Shown here: piece after piece, positions 8,931-16,910 of the stretch
How the letters are laid out: each line of letters begins with the position of its first letter
Position numbering within the stretch: position 1 is the stretch's first letter
Assembly: GCA_937927845.1 (NCBI GenBank)
Contig: CALFXE010000007.1
Location: 1-39,732 of the forward strand
Reading direction: 5' to 3'
DNA: 39,732 bases
Source: an uncultured Paludibacter sp.
Lineage (GTDB): Bacteria; Bacteroidota; Bacteroidia; Bacteroidales; Paludibacteraceae
Made by a program: the position numbers and the translations under genes
The notes under the pieces: generated by a model
The model's input: the letters and a program-made list of their open reading frames with translations, nothing else
Told to the model about the DNA's origin: nothing
The model's database searches: none

Positions 8931-10013
8931 ATGATAGAATTTAAAACACCATATACGTTTGATAAAGTTGTGAGAATGTTCATAGGTCTGACTATCATTG
9001 TATTGATATTCCTATTGTTTAAGAAACTAAGCCCTGTTTTGACTCCATTTTTCATAGGCTGGCTAATAGCTTATTTATTAAATCCTATCGTTAATTTCTT
9101 TCAATTCAAATTGAAATTTAAGAGTAGAATACTATCAATCATTACAACATTAATTTTATTCTTTGGGAGTATTACCGGAATAATACTACTGTTAATCCCA
9201 CAAATTATTCGAGAAACTAACAAATTTTCAGTCCTAATAAGGGATTTTACTCAAAATATTAATTACGATACAATTTTACCGGTATCTTGGCAAACAGCAT
9301 TAATTAACTATTTTGAAAAAATCGAATTAATAGATTTGATTAAAGACCCGAATATCATGAGTTTAGTTCAAAAAGCCACTCCGCATTTGTGGAGCATTTT
9401 AAATGGTTCAATCAGTTTCATTGTTGGTTTGATGATTGTGATAGTTGTAATACTTTATCTAATATTCATTTTGAAGGACTATGAAAAAATGAATGCTTCA
9501 ATTCCTGAGATTATTCCGCCAAAATATCGAAACTTAATAATGGGTATATTTGATGATATAAAATCCGGTATGAACAGCTATTTCAGAGGGCAGTCGCTTA
9601 TTGCTTTGATAGTTGCAATATTATTTACAATAGGTTTTTTGATTGTAGGTTTGCCAATGGCAATTGTTTTTGGTATCTTTGTCGGCATTTTGAATCTTGT
9701 GCCATATTTACAAGCAGTGTCAATTGTTCCGGCAGCTTTTCTGATAATAATTAAAGCTTCTGAACCGGGTCAGACATTTGTTGGTGTGTTAATAGGTGTT
9801 TTAATTGTATACATAGCAGTACAACTGATTCAAGATTTAATACTAGTCCCAAAGATTATGGGTAAGGTAACCGGCTTAAAACCGGCAATTATATTACTGT
9901 CATTATCAATTTGGGGTGCACTGATGGGAATTATAGGGTTAATAATAGCATTGCCATTAACTACTTTAGTTATTTCGTATTACAGAAGATGGGTATTGGA
10001 AAAACATGATTAG
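8931..10013 (+). CDS. AI-2E-family (PerM-like) membrane transporter
   Basis: 360 residues from the ATG at 8931 (MIEFKTPYTF). An upstream in-frame ATG at 8877 would overlap aroE by 41 bases and add a non-hydrophobic tail, so I reject it. There are about eight membrane helices in the family order: two N-terminal helices (SPVLTPFFIGWLIAYLLNP), a soluble segment, then the conserved ILNLVPYLQ block and a C-terminal helical bundle ending in SIWGALMGIIGLIIALPLTT. The family name comes from E. coli TqsA/AI-2 export. Other members act in Na+/H+ exchange or in export of unknown solutes, so the substrate here is open. Confidence 0.9.
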   Translation: MIEFKTPYTFDKVVRMFIGLTIIVLIFLLFKKLSPVLTPFFIGWLIAYLLNPIVNFFQFKLKFKSRILSIITTLILFFGSITGIILLLIPQIIRETNKFSVLIRDFTQNINYDTILPVSWQTALINYFEKIELIDLIKDPNIMSLVQKATPHLWSILNGSISFIVGLMIVIVVILYLIFILKDYEKMNASIPEIIPPKYRNLIMGIFDDIKSGMNSYFRGQSLIALIVAILFTIGFLIVGLPMAIVFGIFVGILNLVPYLQAVSIVPAAFLIIIKASEPGQTFVGVLIGVLIVYIAVQLIQDLILVPKIMGKVTGLKPAIILLSLSIWGALMGIIGLIIALPLTTLVISYYRRWVLEKHD

Positions 10014-10057
10014 ACATCTTTAATAAATTAAATTTAAAACCATTTGACTTGTTTACA

Positions 10058-10531
10058 ATGAAGAAAAAATCAATTCTTTTTGTTTGTTTGGGTAATATCT
10101 GCCGTTCTCCTATGGCAGAAGGTATCCTTAAACATATGCTTTTCGAAAGAAATCTACATAAACAGTTTTATGTTGATTCTGCGGGTTTGTTAAGTTATCA
10201 TCAAGGCGCATTACCTGATAGCCGCATGCGTTTTCATGCATCTCAAAGAGGGTTCCATCTGACTCACATTTCCCGTCCGGTAAAATCAGAAGATTTAGAT
10301 AATTTTGATATGATTATTGGTATGGATAATCAAAATATACAAGGTTTAAAAAGCTTAGCTGACACAAAGGAACAAGAAGCTAAAATTTTTCGCATGACGG
10401 ATTTCTGTATTAATATGAAAGCCAAAGAAGTGCTCGACCCTTATTATGGCGGTCCGGAGGATTTTGAGTATGTCATAGATTTATTAGAAGATGCTTGTGA
10501 AGGGTTGCTGAAGGTGTTAGTGGGCAGCTAA
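10058..10531 (+). CDS. low-molecular-weight protein-tyrosine phosphatase
   Basis: 157 residues from the ATG at 10058. A TTG at 10049 would add three residues and is less likely. The P-loop C10-LGNI-C15-R16-S (C-x5-R) sits at the N-terminus as in the family, and the general-acid loop DPYYGG is near residue 130. The protein is cytoplasmic and monofunctional. In bacteria these enzymes often dephosphorylate tyrosine kinases of capsule or exopolysaccharide synthesis, but no kinase or polysaccharide gene is nearby. Others are arsenate reductases, which have additional redox Cys near the C-terminus. That arrangement is not seen here. The gene converges on thymidine kinase with a 31-bp gap and no visible terminator. 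Confidence 0.93.
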   Translation: MKKKSILFVCLGNICRSPMAEGILKHMLFERNLHKQFYVDSAGLLSYHQGALPDSRMRFHASQRGFHLTHISRPVKSEDLDNFDMIIGMDNQNIQGLKSLADTKEQEAKIFRMTDFCINMKAKEVLDPYYGGPEDFEYVIDLLEDACEGLLKVLVGS

Positions 10532-10562
10532 ATACACATAATACTAACAACATAGATGCTAC

Positions 10563-11144
10563 TCACCTCACTCCCGCCTTCTTAAAGCAATCTCTGCAAA
10601 TAGGCTCATACTCTGCTGTTTCGCCAAGCAAGACCCTTTTATCGCTATCCACCAGACGATGAGACACATAGGCTAATGAGCCGCAGCGAACACATATGGC
10701 ATGTACTTTATATACATCCTCTGCTATGGCACAAAGTGCAGGCATTGGTCCGAATGGTATACCCTTAAAGTCCATATCCAAACCTGCAATTATAACCCGT
10801 ACTCCCTGATCGGCTAATGTGTTGCAAACCTCAACCAAACCATCATCAAAAAATTGTGCTTCATCAATACCTATAACATCAACATCGTTTGACATCAGCA
10901 AGATACTTCCGGAAGATTCAATTGCAGTTGAACGAATAGAGTTTTTGTCGTGCGACACAACCTCATCTTCAGAATAACGGGTGTCTATTTTGGGCTTAAA
11001 TATCTCAACCGTTTGTTTGGCAAATTGTGCACGCTTTAATCTGCGTATCAACTCTTCTGTTTTGCCTGAAAACATTGATCCACATATAACTTCAATACTG
11101 CCTCTTTTGTGTGCCGATTCTCTATTACTCTCCGAAAATATCAT
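10563..11144 (-). CDS. tdk: thymidine kinase, type II
   Basis: 193 residues. It phosphorylates thymidine to dTMP with ATP (pyrimidine salvage). The P-loop GSMFSGKTEELIRRLKR is near the N-terminus. IGIDEAQFF carries the Walker-B-like Asp and the catalytic Glu. A four-Cys zinc site (CVRCG about 30 residues before CRDC) and the lasso-type YEPICRDCF end are those of the human TK1-like class. The length is normal. It is a single gene on the minus strand, divergent from the acidic-protein gene, with about 130 bp between them. Confidence 0.96.
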   Translation of the reverse strand: MIFSESNRESAHKRGSIEVICGSMFSGKTEELIRRLKRAQFAKQTVEIFKPKIDTRYSEDEVVSHDKNSIRSTAIESSGSILLMSNDVDVIGIDEAQFFDDGLVEVCNTLADQGVRVIIAGLDMDFKGIPFGPMPALCAIAEDVYKVHAICVRCGSLAYVSHRLVDSDKRVLLGETAEYEPICRDCFKKAGVR

Positions 11145-11278
11145 GATAAGCGTTGATTTTTAGTGTTTTTTGATTATTTATTCTATTGAATTGACTAACT
11201 TTACAGCGTTATTTGAAAAAATTTAACGACAAATATATAAAAAACATCTATTGTATTATTGATTATTATTAAAAAGAT

Positions 11279-12187
11279 ATGAACAGAGAACTTCTTGTTA
11301 AGCTTATCCGAAAGAATATTGATGAACTTATTATGTTGACTGAAGGGTTTATGGAAATGACAAATTATCCTGAACCAATTATCAATCTGGCTAAAAATAA
11401 GACTGATGATATTTGGACATATATACATCAATTAGGAAATTTGGATTCTGAAAAACAAACTGAAGATATTGATAATGTGAATGATGAAGCCGAGAGTCTG
11501 GAGGAGATTATTGACGCTGAGGATAAAGCTGATACAAATGAAATTTATCATTATGATGATGAAGTATCTCAGGTAATTATAGACATAAATAAAGATGAAG
11601 ATGAGGCTGAACAAATAGAAGATGAAGAAGAGGTTTATGAAGAGGAGGAAGCAGAAATTATTGAGCCGAAAGATATTACAAATCTTGAAAATGTTACAGA
11701 ATCTGATGAAACAGATACTGACGAAGATGTAGATATAGAAAACACAGAAGATACAGAAAATATAGAAGAAGTTGCTTTAGAAGAAAGTAATGTTTTAGAA
11801 GAAGAAGAAGAGAACGACACAGTCATCTCAGCAGAAGCTCCTTCTGAGGATACAGCAGAAAAGAAAACAACTCTGGCTGAGCGACTTGCATCAGTGAGTA
11901 CTTCGAGAAATGAGTCTTTATCTAAAGATAGCAATGGAGGTCTTAACAATACCATAGCTAACAAAAAAGTAGATGATATTCGTCAGGCAATTAGTCTGGG
12001 AGATCGTTTTCGCTTTCAACGTGAATTATTTAAAAATAATGGTGAAGAACTAAATAAAACTCTAAATTACATTAACAAGTTGGCTTCATACTCCGAAGTA
12101 TTAGAATTTCTACAAGCAAAATATGGTTGGAATGATGAAGATAGCACGGTTATAGACTTTTATCAACTCTTAAAACGCAAATTCTAA
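11279..12187 (+). CDS. acidic protein of unknown function with conserved ends
   Basis: 302 residues, not recognised as a named family. Three parts are visible. Residues 1-50 form a helical N-terminus (MNRELLVKLIRKNIDELIM). Residues 60-195 are a low-complexity, almost purely acidic stretch rich in Glu, Asp, Thr and Ser, likely disordered. The C-terminal 75 residues are a compact folded segment (ISLGDRFRFQRELF, then ALE/EVLEFLQAKYGWN, ending LKRKF) that resembles the C-termini of other Bacteroidota hypotheticals. There is no signal peptide, so it is probably cytoplasmic. The TAA directly abuts the ATG of rsmI, so the two are co-translated. That link to ribosome modification is the only functional hint. 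Confidence 0.8.
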   Translation: MNRELLVKLIRKNIDELIMLTEGFMEMTNYPEPIINLAKNKTDDIWTYIHQLGNLDSEKQTEDIDNVNDEAESLEEIIDAEDKADTNEIYHYDDEVSQVIIDINKDEDEAEQIEDEEEVYEEEEAEIIEPKDITNLENVTESDETDTDEDVDIENTEDTENIEEVALEESNVLEEEEENDTVISAEAPSEDTAEKKTTLAERLASVSTSRNESLSKDSNGGLNNTIANKKVDDIRQAISLGDRFRFQRELFKNNGEELNKTLNYINKLASYSEVLEFLQAKYGWNDEDSTVIDFYQLLKRKF

Positions 12188-12856
12188 ATGAAATTGTACG
12201 TTGTACCTACTCCTATAGGTAATCTCGAAGATATGACATTCCGAGCTATTCGTGTATTAAAAGAAGCTGATTTAATTCTGGCTGAGGACACACGCACAAG
12301 TGGATTTCTATTAAAACACTTCGAAATAGGAACACCTATGATTTCTCATCATAAATTCAACGAACACAGGTCGATAGAAGGAATTATTCAACGTATAAAA
12401 AGCGGTCAATGTGTTGCATTAATCTCAGATGCGGGAACACCGGCTATTTCAGATCCGGGTTTCTTGGTTGTAAGGGCTTGTGTAGAAAATGAAATTGAAG
12501 TTGAATGTTTACCCGGTGCAACAGCATTTGTACCTGCTTTGGTAGCTTCAGGATTACCCAATGATAGATTTTGCTTTGAAGGTTTCCTGCCTCAGAAAAA
12601 AGGAAGACAAACACGCTTACAATCACTTACCAACGAAACTCGTACTATGGTTTTCTATGAATCACCATTCAGATTAGTCAAAACTTTAACTCAATTTGCA
12701 GAAATTTTTGGGGATGAAAGAAAAGCATCTGTGTCACGTGAAATATCTAAATTTTATGAAGAAACCAAGCGTGGTTCACTTCAAGAATTAGTTCAATATT
12801 TCACTCAAAATCAACCTAAAGGAGAAATTGTAATAATTGTTGCAGGATTAGAATAA
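12188..12856 (+). CDS. rsmI: 16S rRNA (cytidine1402-2'-O)-methyltransferase
   Basis: 222 residues. It methylates the 2'-O of C1402 in 16S rRNA using S-adenosylmethionine, tuning the decoding centre. The tetrapyrrole-methylase fold is clear: VVPTPIGNLEDMTFRA, LAEDTRTSG, ALISDAGTPAISDPG and CLPGATAFVPALVASG follow one another in the family order, then FEGFLPQKKG and FYESPFR. The GEIVIIVAG C-terminus is also conserved. E. coli RsmI is longer because of an extra C-terminal domain absent here, as in many Bacteroidota. Its last 17 bases contain the -33 element of the next gene's promoter. Confidence 0.96.
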   Translation: MKLYVVPTPIGNLEDMTFRAIRVLKEADLILAEDTRTSGFLLKHFEIGTPMISHHKFNEHRSIEGIIQRIKSGQCVALISDAGTPAISDPGFLVVRACVENEIEVECLPGATAFVPALVASGLPNDRFCFEGFLPQKKGRQTRLQSLTNETRTMVFYESPFRLVKTLTQFAEIFGDERKASVSREISKFYEETKRGSLQELVQYFTQNQPKGEIVIIVAGLE

Positions 12857-12870
12857 TAACGCTAATTTTG
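12840..12870 (+). promoter_or_regulatory. promoter of the coiled-coil lipoprotein gene
   Basis: TTG (12840-12842), 20 bases, then TAATTTTG (12863-12870). The -33 box lies inside the end of rsmI. Predicted transcription start is near 12877, about 50 bases before the ATG at 12929. Confidence 0.6.
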
Positions 12871-12928
12871 CACTGATTTAGTGTGGTTTTTTTAATAAAA
12901 AATAAAAATGTCCGTTGGACAACAATAT

Positions 12929-13798
12929 ATGAAAACAAAACTTGTTTTACTCTCACTTTTTTCAGTATTGCTATTTTCATGCAACTATAAACCAAATGAT
13001 TATGAGTCACTTCAAGCTGAACGTGATTCTCTTGCTCGTGAAAAAGAAGCAATGAAATCTGAAATGGAAAGTTATTTCTCTACTATCAATTTAATTGAGT
13101 TAAATATCGAAAAGATAAAGAATGCAGAGAAGACTTTATCATTACAACCTCTTGGAGATGAGACTGATATTGACAGTCGTAATAAAATCAACGATGATCT
13201 TGTTTATATCAATGAAATGCTTAGAGCTAACCGTCAAGAAATCGCATCTCTTAAAAAGAAACTTAAGGATAGCAATTATAAATTTTCCGAACTTGAACGC
13301 ACAGTTAGCCGACTAACAAAAGCTTTAGAAGAAGAAGCAATTAAAGTGAAAGCTTTACAAAAAGAATTATTGAAAAAAGATTCATTAATCACACAATTAA
13401 ACATGGATATAGAAGATTTAAGCAGTAATATTGAAACTCTTGAATCTGAAAAGGTTGAACATGTTACAAAAATTAAGGAACAGGACGAAACAATTCATAC
13501 TGCATGGTATGTATTTGGTACTAAAAAAGAGCTTAAAGAGCAAAAAATCATCACTTCAGATGGCTGGTTTCGACCAAGTCGAGTTTTAGAGCAAGATTTT
13601 AATAAAAACTATTTTGTTCGTATAGATGCTCGTAGAACCAAATCGATACCTTTATATTCTTTAAGAGCAAAAATTTTGAGTACACATCCAAAATCTTCAT
13701 ATACCCTTGAAAAAGAAAATGGTACTTTCACACTATTAATTACCGACACTCATGAGTTCTGGAGTGTCAGCAAATATCTTGTTATAGAGGTAGATTAA
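12929..13798 (+). CDS. coiled-coil surface lipoprotein, Cbp1-like (putative collagen-binding adhesin family)
   Basis: 289 residues from the ATG at 12929. An in-frame ATG at 12908 would add seven polar residues in front of the signal peptide. A lipoprotein signal (MKTKLVLLSLFSVLLFSC) ends at a lipobox LFSC. Residues 25-185 are heptad-rich coiled coil made of Glu, Lys, Leu and Ser. The C-terminal 100 residues form a beta-rich domain (TAWYVFGTKKELKEQKII, then KILSTHPKSSYTLEK). This layout is what I recall for the Bacteroides family named after Cbp1. The collagen-binding activity of that family is by name only and cannot be read here. No charged retention signal was identified after the Cys, so surface exposure is unproven. 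It has its own promoter. Confidence 0.7.
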   Translation: MKTKLVLLSLFSVLLFSCNYKPNDYESLQAERDSLAREKEAMKSEMESYFSTINLIELNIEKIKNAEKTLSLQPLGDETDIDSRNKINDDLVYINEMLRANRQEIASLKKKLKDSNYKFSELERTVSRLTKALEEEAIKVKALQKELLKKDSLITQLNMDIEDLSSNIETLESEKVEHVTKIKEQDETIHTAWYVFGTKKELKEQKIITSDGWFRPSRVLEQDFNKNYFVRIDARRTKSIPLYSLRAKILSTHPKSSYTLEKENGTFTLLITDTHEFWSVSKYLVIEVD

Positions 13799-13844
13799 TA
13801 TGAAGGTGCAAAAGTTCTAATACTTGATTCGCAAAGACTATTTT

Positions 13845-14633
13845 ATGCATTACAATTTTAAAATTTTATTTGAACTTCTTGAGGATAGATATCAAAAATA
13901 TAATATAAATTCTTTTATAGATAGTGATCCGGTTCAAATACCTCACTTATTCAATAGAAAAGAAGATATTGAAATTTCTGCATTTTTAGCTGCGTCTATT
14001 GCTTGGGGGCAACGTAAAACTATAATCAATAATGGTTATAAATTAGTTAAGTTAATGGACAATGCGCCCTATGATTTTATTATGAATGCCGAGCATTCTG
14101 ATTTCGACATGTTTCAAGACTTTGTTCATAGGACCTTTAACGGAATCGACTGTATATTCTTTCTAAAATCATTGCAAAATATTTATAAGAATCATAACGG
14201 TTTAGAAAGTATATTTACAGAGGGATATAAGATTGATAAAAGTATATATTCTTCATTAAAACATTTCCGTAATGTATTTTTAGAGATAGATCACGAAAGA
14301 AGAAGCGAAAAACATTTGTCATCTGTAGAAGCTAATTCAGCAGCCAAACGATTGAATATGTTTTTACGGTGGATGGTTAGAAAAGACAAACAAGATGTTG
14401 ACTTTGGCTTGTGGAAAAACATACCTGCTTCATCTCTTATGATACCATTAGATGTACACGTTGGAAATGCCGGACGTGCTTTAGGGTTACTAAAACGCAC
14501 TCAAAACGATTGGCATGCTGTCGAAGAAATTACAACAAACTTAATATTGTTCGATCCTAAAGATCCGGTAAAGTATGATTTTGCTTTATTTAGTATGAGT
14601 TTGAATAAGGAATTGGAACAACAAAACAAATAA
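13845..14633 (+). CDS. TIGR02757 / DUF2400 family protein
   Basis: 262 residues from the ATG at 13845 (MHYNFKILFELL). A TTG at 13824 is in frame but unlikely. The family blocks are present: ISAFLAASIAWGQRKTI and, near residue 205, SLMIPLDVHVGNAGRALGL followed by DPKDPVKYDFALF. The protein is cytoplasmic. Its function is not established in the literature I know. The PLDVHV-x3-ARxLGL segment resembles the catalytic-Asp region of helix-hairpin-helix DNA glycosylases (VDTHV), an inference discussed in findings. It ends against a bidirectional terminator. Confidence 0.88.
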   Translation: MHYNFKILFELLEDRYQKYNINSFIDSDPVQIPHLFNRKEDIEISAFLAASIAWGQRKTIINNGYKLVKLMDNAPYDFIMNAEHSDFDMFQDFVHRTFNGIDCIFFLKSLQNIYKNHNGLESIFTEGYKIDKSIYSSLKHFRNVFLEIDHERRSEKHLSSVEANSAAKRLNMFLRWMVRKDKQDVDFGLWKNIPASSLMIPLDVHVGNAGRALGLLKRTQNDWHAVEEITTNLILFDPKDPVKYDFALFSMSLNKELEQQNK

Positions 14634-14721
14634 AATGAGGATTTACTCCAATTCTCAGAGAAACGCAATATCAATTTTCAAAAACACAGTAACCATTTGA
14701 GGAAAAGGTTAGGATTATGAC

Positions 14722-14759
14722 AAAAAGCCCACTACCATTACGATAGCGGGCTTTTATTT
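14722..14759. terminator. bidirectional terminator between the TIGR02757 gene and rpsT
   Basis: AAAAGCCCACTA (14723-14734) pairs with TAGCGGGCTTTT (14744-14755) with one A-C mismatch and a 9-base loop. T-rich tracts lie on both strands, so it can end both convergent units. Confidence 0.75.
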
Positions 14760-14778
14760 ATTTTCGTTATGAAATACC

Positions 14779-15033
14779 TTATGCCAACTTATTTACGTGA
14801 AGTGTCAATTTCGACTTCAGGTTTGCTGCTTTGTTTTTGTGAATAATATTACGTTTAGCAAGTTTATCTAACATTGAACTTACTTTTGGTAATAATTCAA
14901 CAGCTACAGCTTTCTCTGTTGTTGTACGTAATTTGCGAACTGCATTACGTGCAGTCTTTGCATAATAACGATTATGAAGTCTACGTTTCTGAATTTGACG
15001 AATTCTTTTAATTGCTGATTGATGATTTGCCAT
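14779..15033 (-). CDS. rpsT: 30S ribosomal protein S20
   Basis: 84 residues, basic and helical, starting MANHQSAIKRIRQ and containing RLHNRYYAKTARNAVRKLR and the HKNKAANLKSKL segment typical of S20. It binds 16S rRNA early in 30S assembly. It lies 31 bp downstream of tRNA-Glu on the same strand and has no promoter of its own that I can see, so it is probably transcribed through the tRNA from the promoter at 15179-15209. Confidence 0.97.
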   Translation of the reverse strand: MANHQSAIKRIRQIQKRRLHNRYYAKTARNAVRKLRTTTEKAVAVELLPKVSSMLDKLAKRNIIHKNKAANLKSKLTLHVNKLA

Positions 15034-15064
15034 CTCAAATATATTTTAAAATCTTTAATTATAG

Positions 15065-15136
15065 TAGCCCATAGGGGAATCGAACCCCTCTTTCAAGAAT
15101 GAAAATCTTGCGTCCTAACCGATAGACGAATGGGCC
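15065..15136 (-). tRNA. tRNA-Glu (anticodon TTC)
   Basis: A complete 72-base cloverleaf. The acceptor GGCCCAT pairs with ATGGGCT (the first pair is G-U). The D-arm contains TCGGTTAGGAC. The anticodon stem CAAGA/TCTTG encloses the loop TTTTCAT with anticodon TTC. The T-arm is GAGGGGTTCGATTCCCCT. The CCA end is not encoded. It is co-oriented with rpsT. Confidence 0.95.
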
Positions 15137-15178
15137 TTGGTGTTTAAATACTAACAACCGACTTTTCAATTGCGGGTG

Positions 15179-15209
15179 CAAATATACGTCAGTTTTTTTA
15201 ATTTGCAAA
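15179..15209 (-). promoter_or_regulatory. promoter of tRNA-Glu and rpsT
   Basis: On the minus strand, TTTG (15206-15209), exactly 19 bases, then TATATTTG (15179-15186). This is a full match to the Bacteroidota consensus, about 43 bases before the tRNA 5' end. Confidence 0.75.
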
Positions 15210-15214
15210 ACCTT

Positions 15215-15245
15215 TTTGAAAATATTTTAATTTGACTTAATTTTG
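15215..15245 (+). promoter_or_regulatory. promoter of recO
   Basis: TTTG (15215-15218), exactly 19 bases, then TAATTTTG (15238-15245). Transcription would start near 15252, 14 bases before the recO ATG. Its -33 box lies only five bases from that of the opposite-facing tRNA-Glu promoter. Confidence 0.75.
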
Positions 15246-15265
15246 CATCTGAATTGTAATATTGT

Positions 15266-15988
15266 ATGTATTTAAAACTATCTGGTCTCGTACTGCGAAC
15301 CGTCAAATATTCCGATAAAGCATCTATTTCCACAATATATACTCGTGAATATGGATGTGTATCTTATATTGTATATGGCATAAACGGTAAAAAGTCGAAT
15401 GCTAAATCTTCATGCTTTATTCCTTTATCTTTAATAGAAATTACCGCCAAACATCAACCAACAAAAGAAATTCAAGTTTTAAAAGAAGCAAGAATACGGC
15501 ACAACCTGTTAAATCTGCATATCAATCCATTAAAAAATGCCATAGGTTTGTTTGTTGCTGAGTTACTTATCAAAACATTAAAAAAGACTGAGCCTGAAGA
15601 AAGATTATTCGATTTTATTGAAAATTCAATAAAGATATTGGAAAGCGGCGACTGTGATATTGCTAATTTTCATTTGATATTTATGCTTCATCTGGCTTCT
15701 TATTTAGGTTTTAAGCCTAATGATGAAGAACAAAATGCTGCATATTTTGATTTGTTGAATGGAGAATTTAAGTTTAATAAACCAACTCATATTCACTTCT
15801 TGAGTCCGGAGCTTACACCTCTTTTTGCACAGTTGCTTTTATTATCCTACGATTCAGAAGATACTTTAGTAATGAGCCGCAATCATAGAAACCTATTATT
15901 AGATGGATTAATAGAATATTACAAACTTCATGTGCCTGAGTTTTTCGGATTGAATTCAGTTAGTGTTCTTCACGAAATTTTCAATTGA
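15266..15988 (+). CDS. recO: DNA repair protein RecO
   Basis: 240 residues. RecO anneals ssDNA and loads RecA with RecR in gap repair. The N-terminal OB-fold starts GLVLRTVKYSDKASISTIYTRE and continues with GCVSYIVYG. The helical C-terminal domain includes FHLIFMLHLASYLGF. The Cys4 zinc site found in some RecO proteins is absent. The LNGEFKF strand is kept. The last eight bases overlap the 3' end of the convergent LD-carboxypeptidase gene. Confidence 0.93.
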   Translation: MYLKLSGLVLRTVKYSDKASISTIYTREYGCVSYIVYGINGKKSNAKSSCFIPLSLIEITAKHQPTKEIQVLKEARIRHNLLNLHINPLKNAIGLFVAELLIKTLKKTEPEERLFDFIENSIKILESGDCDIANFHLIFMLHLASYLGFKPNDEEQNAAYFDLLNGEFKFNKPTHIHFLSPELTPLFAQLLLLSYDSEDTLVMSRNHRNLLLDGLIEYYKLHVPEFFGLNSVSVLHEIFN

Positions 15989-16874
15989 AATCTAATATCA
16001 CACCACTTTCATTTACAATAAACTTTACCTCTTTACCCATAATCAATGGATAATTTTCATCCTCATGTCCGGCAGGAAAACCAAAACAGACCGGAAAATC
16101 ATATCCTTTGGTTAAATCTTTGATTATTTCCATCAATGTTTTATTCATCAGATGGTCATCATTACAATCGGTAAAATGTCCAATAATCAATCCTGATATT
16201 GTATCAAACACCCCACCCAATCTAAAGTTTTGCAATATTCTATCAATACGGTAAGGTTCTTCGCCAATATCTTCAATAAATAATATTGTGTTCTCATAAT
16301 TCAAATCATATGGTGTAGCTCGCAGACCGGCAATTACAGACAAGTTTCCGCCTATTAATTTACCTTTTGCACTACCTGCACGATTTAAGTCATGATGTGG
16401 AATATTATATGTTGGTAACTTCCCTTTTAAAATATTCTTTAGATGTGTTAATGAATGACTATCATCTTGTAAAGTTGTGATTTGCTTTGCCATAACCCCA
16501 TGAACAGAAGGCACATTCATATTTGATAAAACTGCGTGAATCGCTGAAATATCACTATAGCCAATTAATAATTTATGATTTTGCAATAAGGGTGAAAAGT
16601 CAATTTTGTCAATGATTTGTGCAACGCCATATCCACCTCTAGCACATAAAATAGCTGATATACTCTCATCGTTTATTGCTGTCTGTAAATCATATATCCT
16701 CTGCTCTTCTGTACCGGCATATCTTCCAAATGCCTCTCGTGAGTATTTCCCCTCAATAATCTCGTGACCCCAATCTTTTAACCTTAGAATTGCACCATCT
16801 ATAAACTCTGGATTTACCTTTCCTGAAGGAGAAATAATGCAAATTTTATGTGCTTTATTATTATAAACTGACAT
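15981..16874 (-). CDS. LD-carboxypeptidase (peptidase S66)
   Basis: 297 residues. Enzymes of this family cut the L-Lys(or Dap)-D-Ala bond of murein tetrapeptides during peptidoglycan recycling in the cytoplasm. Motifs follow the family order: ICIISPSG at the N-terminus, CARGGYG, and the nucleophile Ser107 in LIGYSDISAIH. GGNLSVIAGL and FIEDIGEEPYRIDR follow, the latter carrying the likely catalytic Glu201. His270 lies in FPAGHEDENYPL. All three triad residues are present and the length is normal. There is no signal peptide, consistent with cytoplasmic recycling. It is followed by the ABC genes upstream on the same strand with a gap of 36 bp, so one operon is possible. Confidence 0.93.
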   Translation of the reverse strand: MSVYNNKAHKICIISPSGKVNPEFIDGAILRLKDWGHEIIEGKYSREAFGRYAGTEEQRIYDLQTAINDESISAILCARGGYGVAQIIDKIDFSPLLQNHKLLIGYSDISAIHAVLSNMNVPSVHGVMAKQITTLQDDSHSLTHLKNILKGKLPTYNIPHHDLNRAGSAKGKLIGGNLSVIAGLRATPYDLNYENTILFIEDIGEEPYRIDRILQNFRLGGVFDTISGLIIGHFTDCNDDHLMNKTLMEIIKDLTKGYDFPVCFGFPAGHEDENYPLIMGKEVKFIVNESGVILDFN

Positions 16875-16910
16875 TTACATTAGATTTGATCTTAAATTAA
16901 TTTGAATTTA

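Noticed and set aside
11635..11964. Ser-rich minus-strand reading frame
   Set aside because: It is the complement of the Glu/Asp codons of the acidic gene; its Ser-Val-Phe repeats come from that bias.
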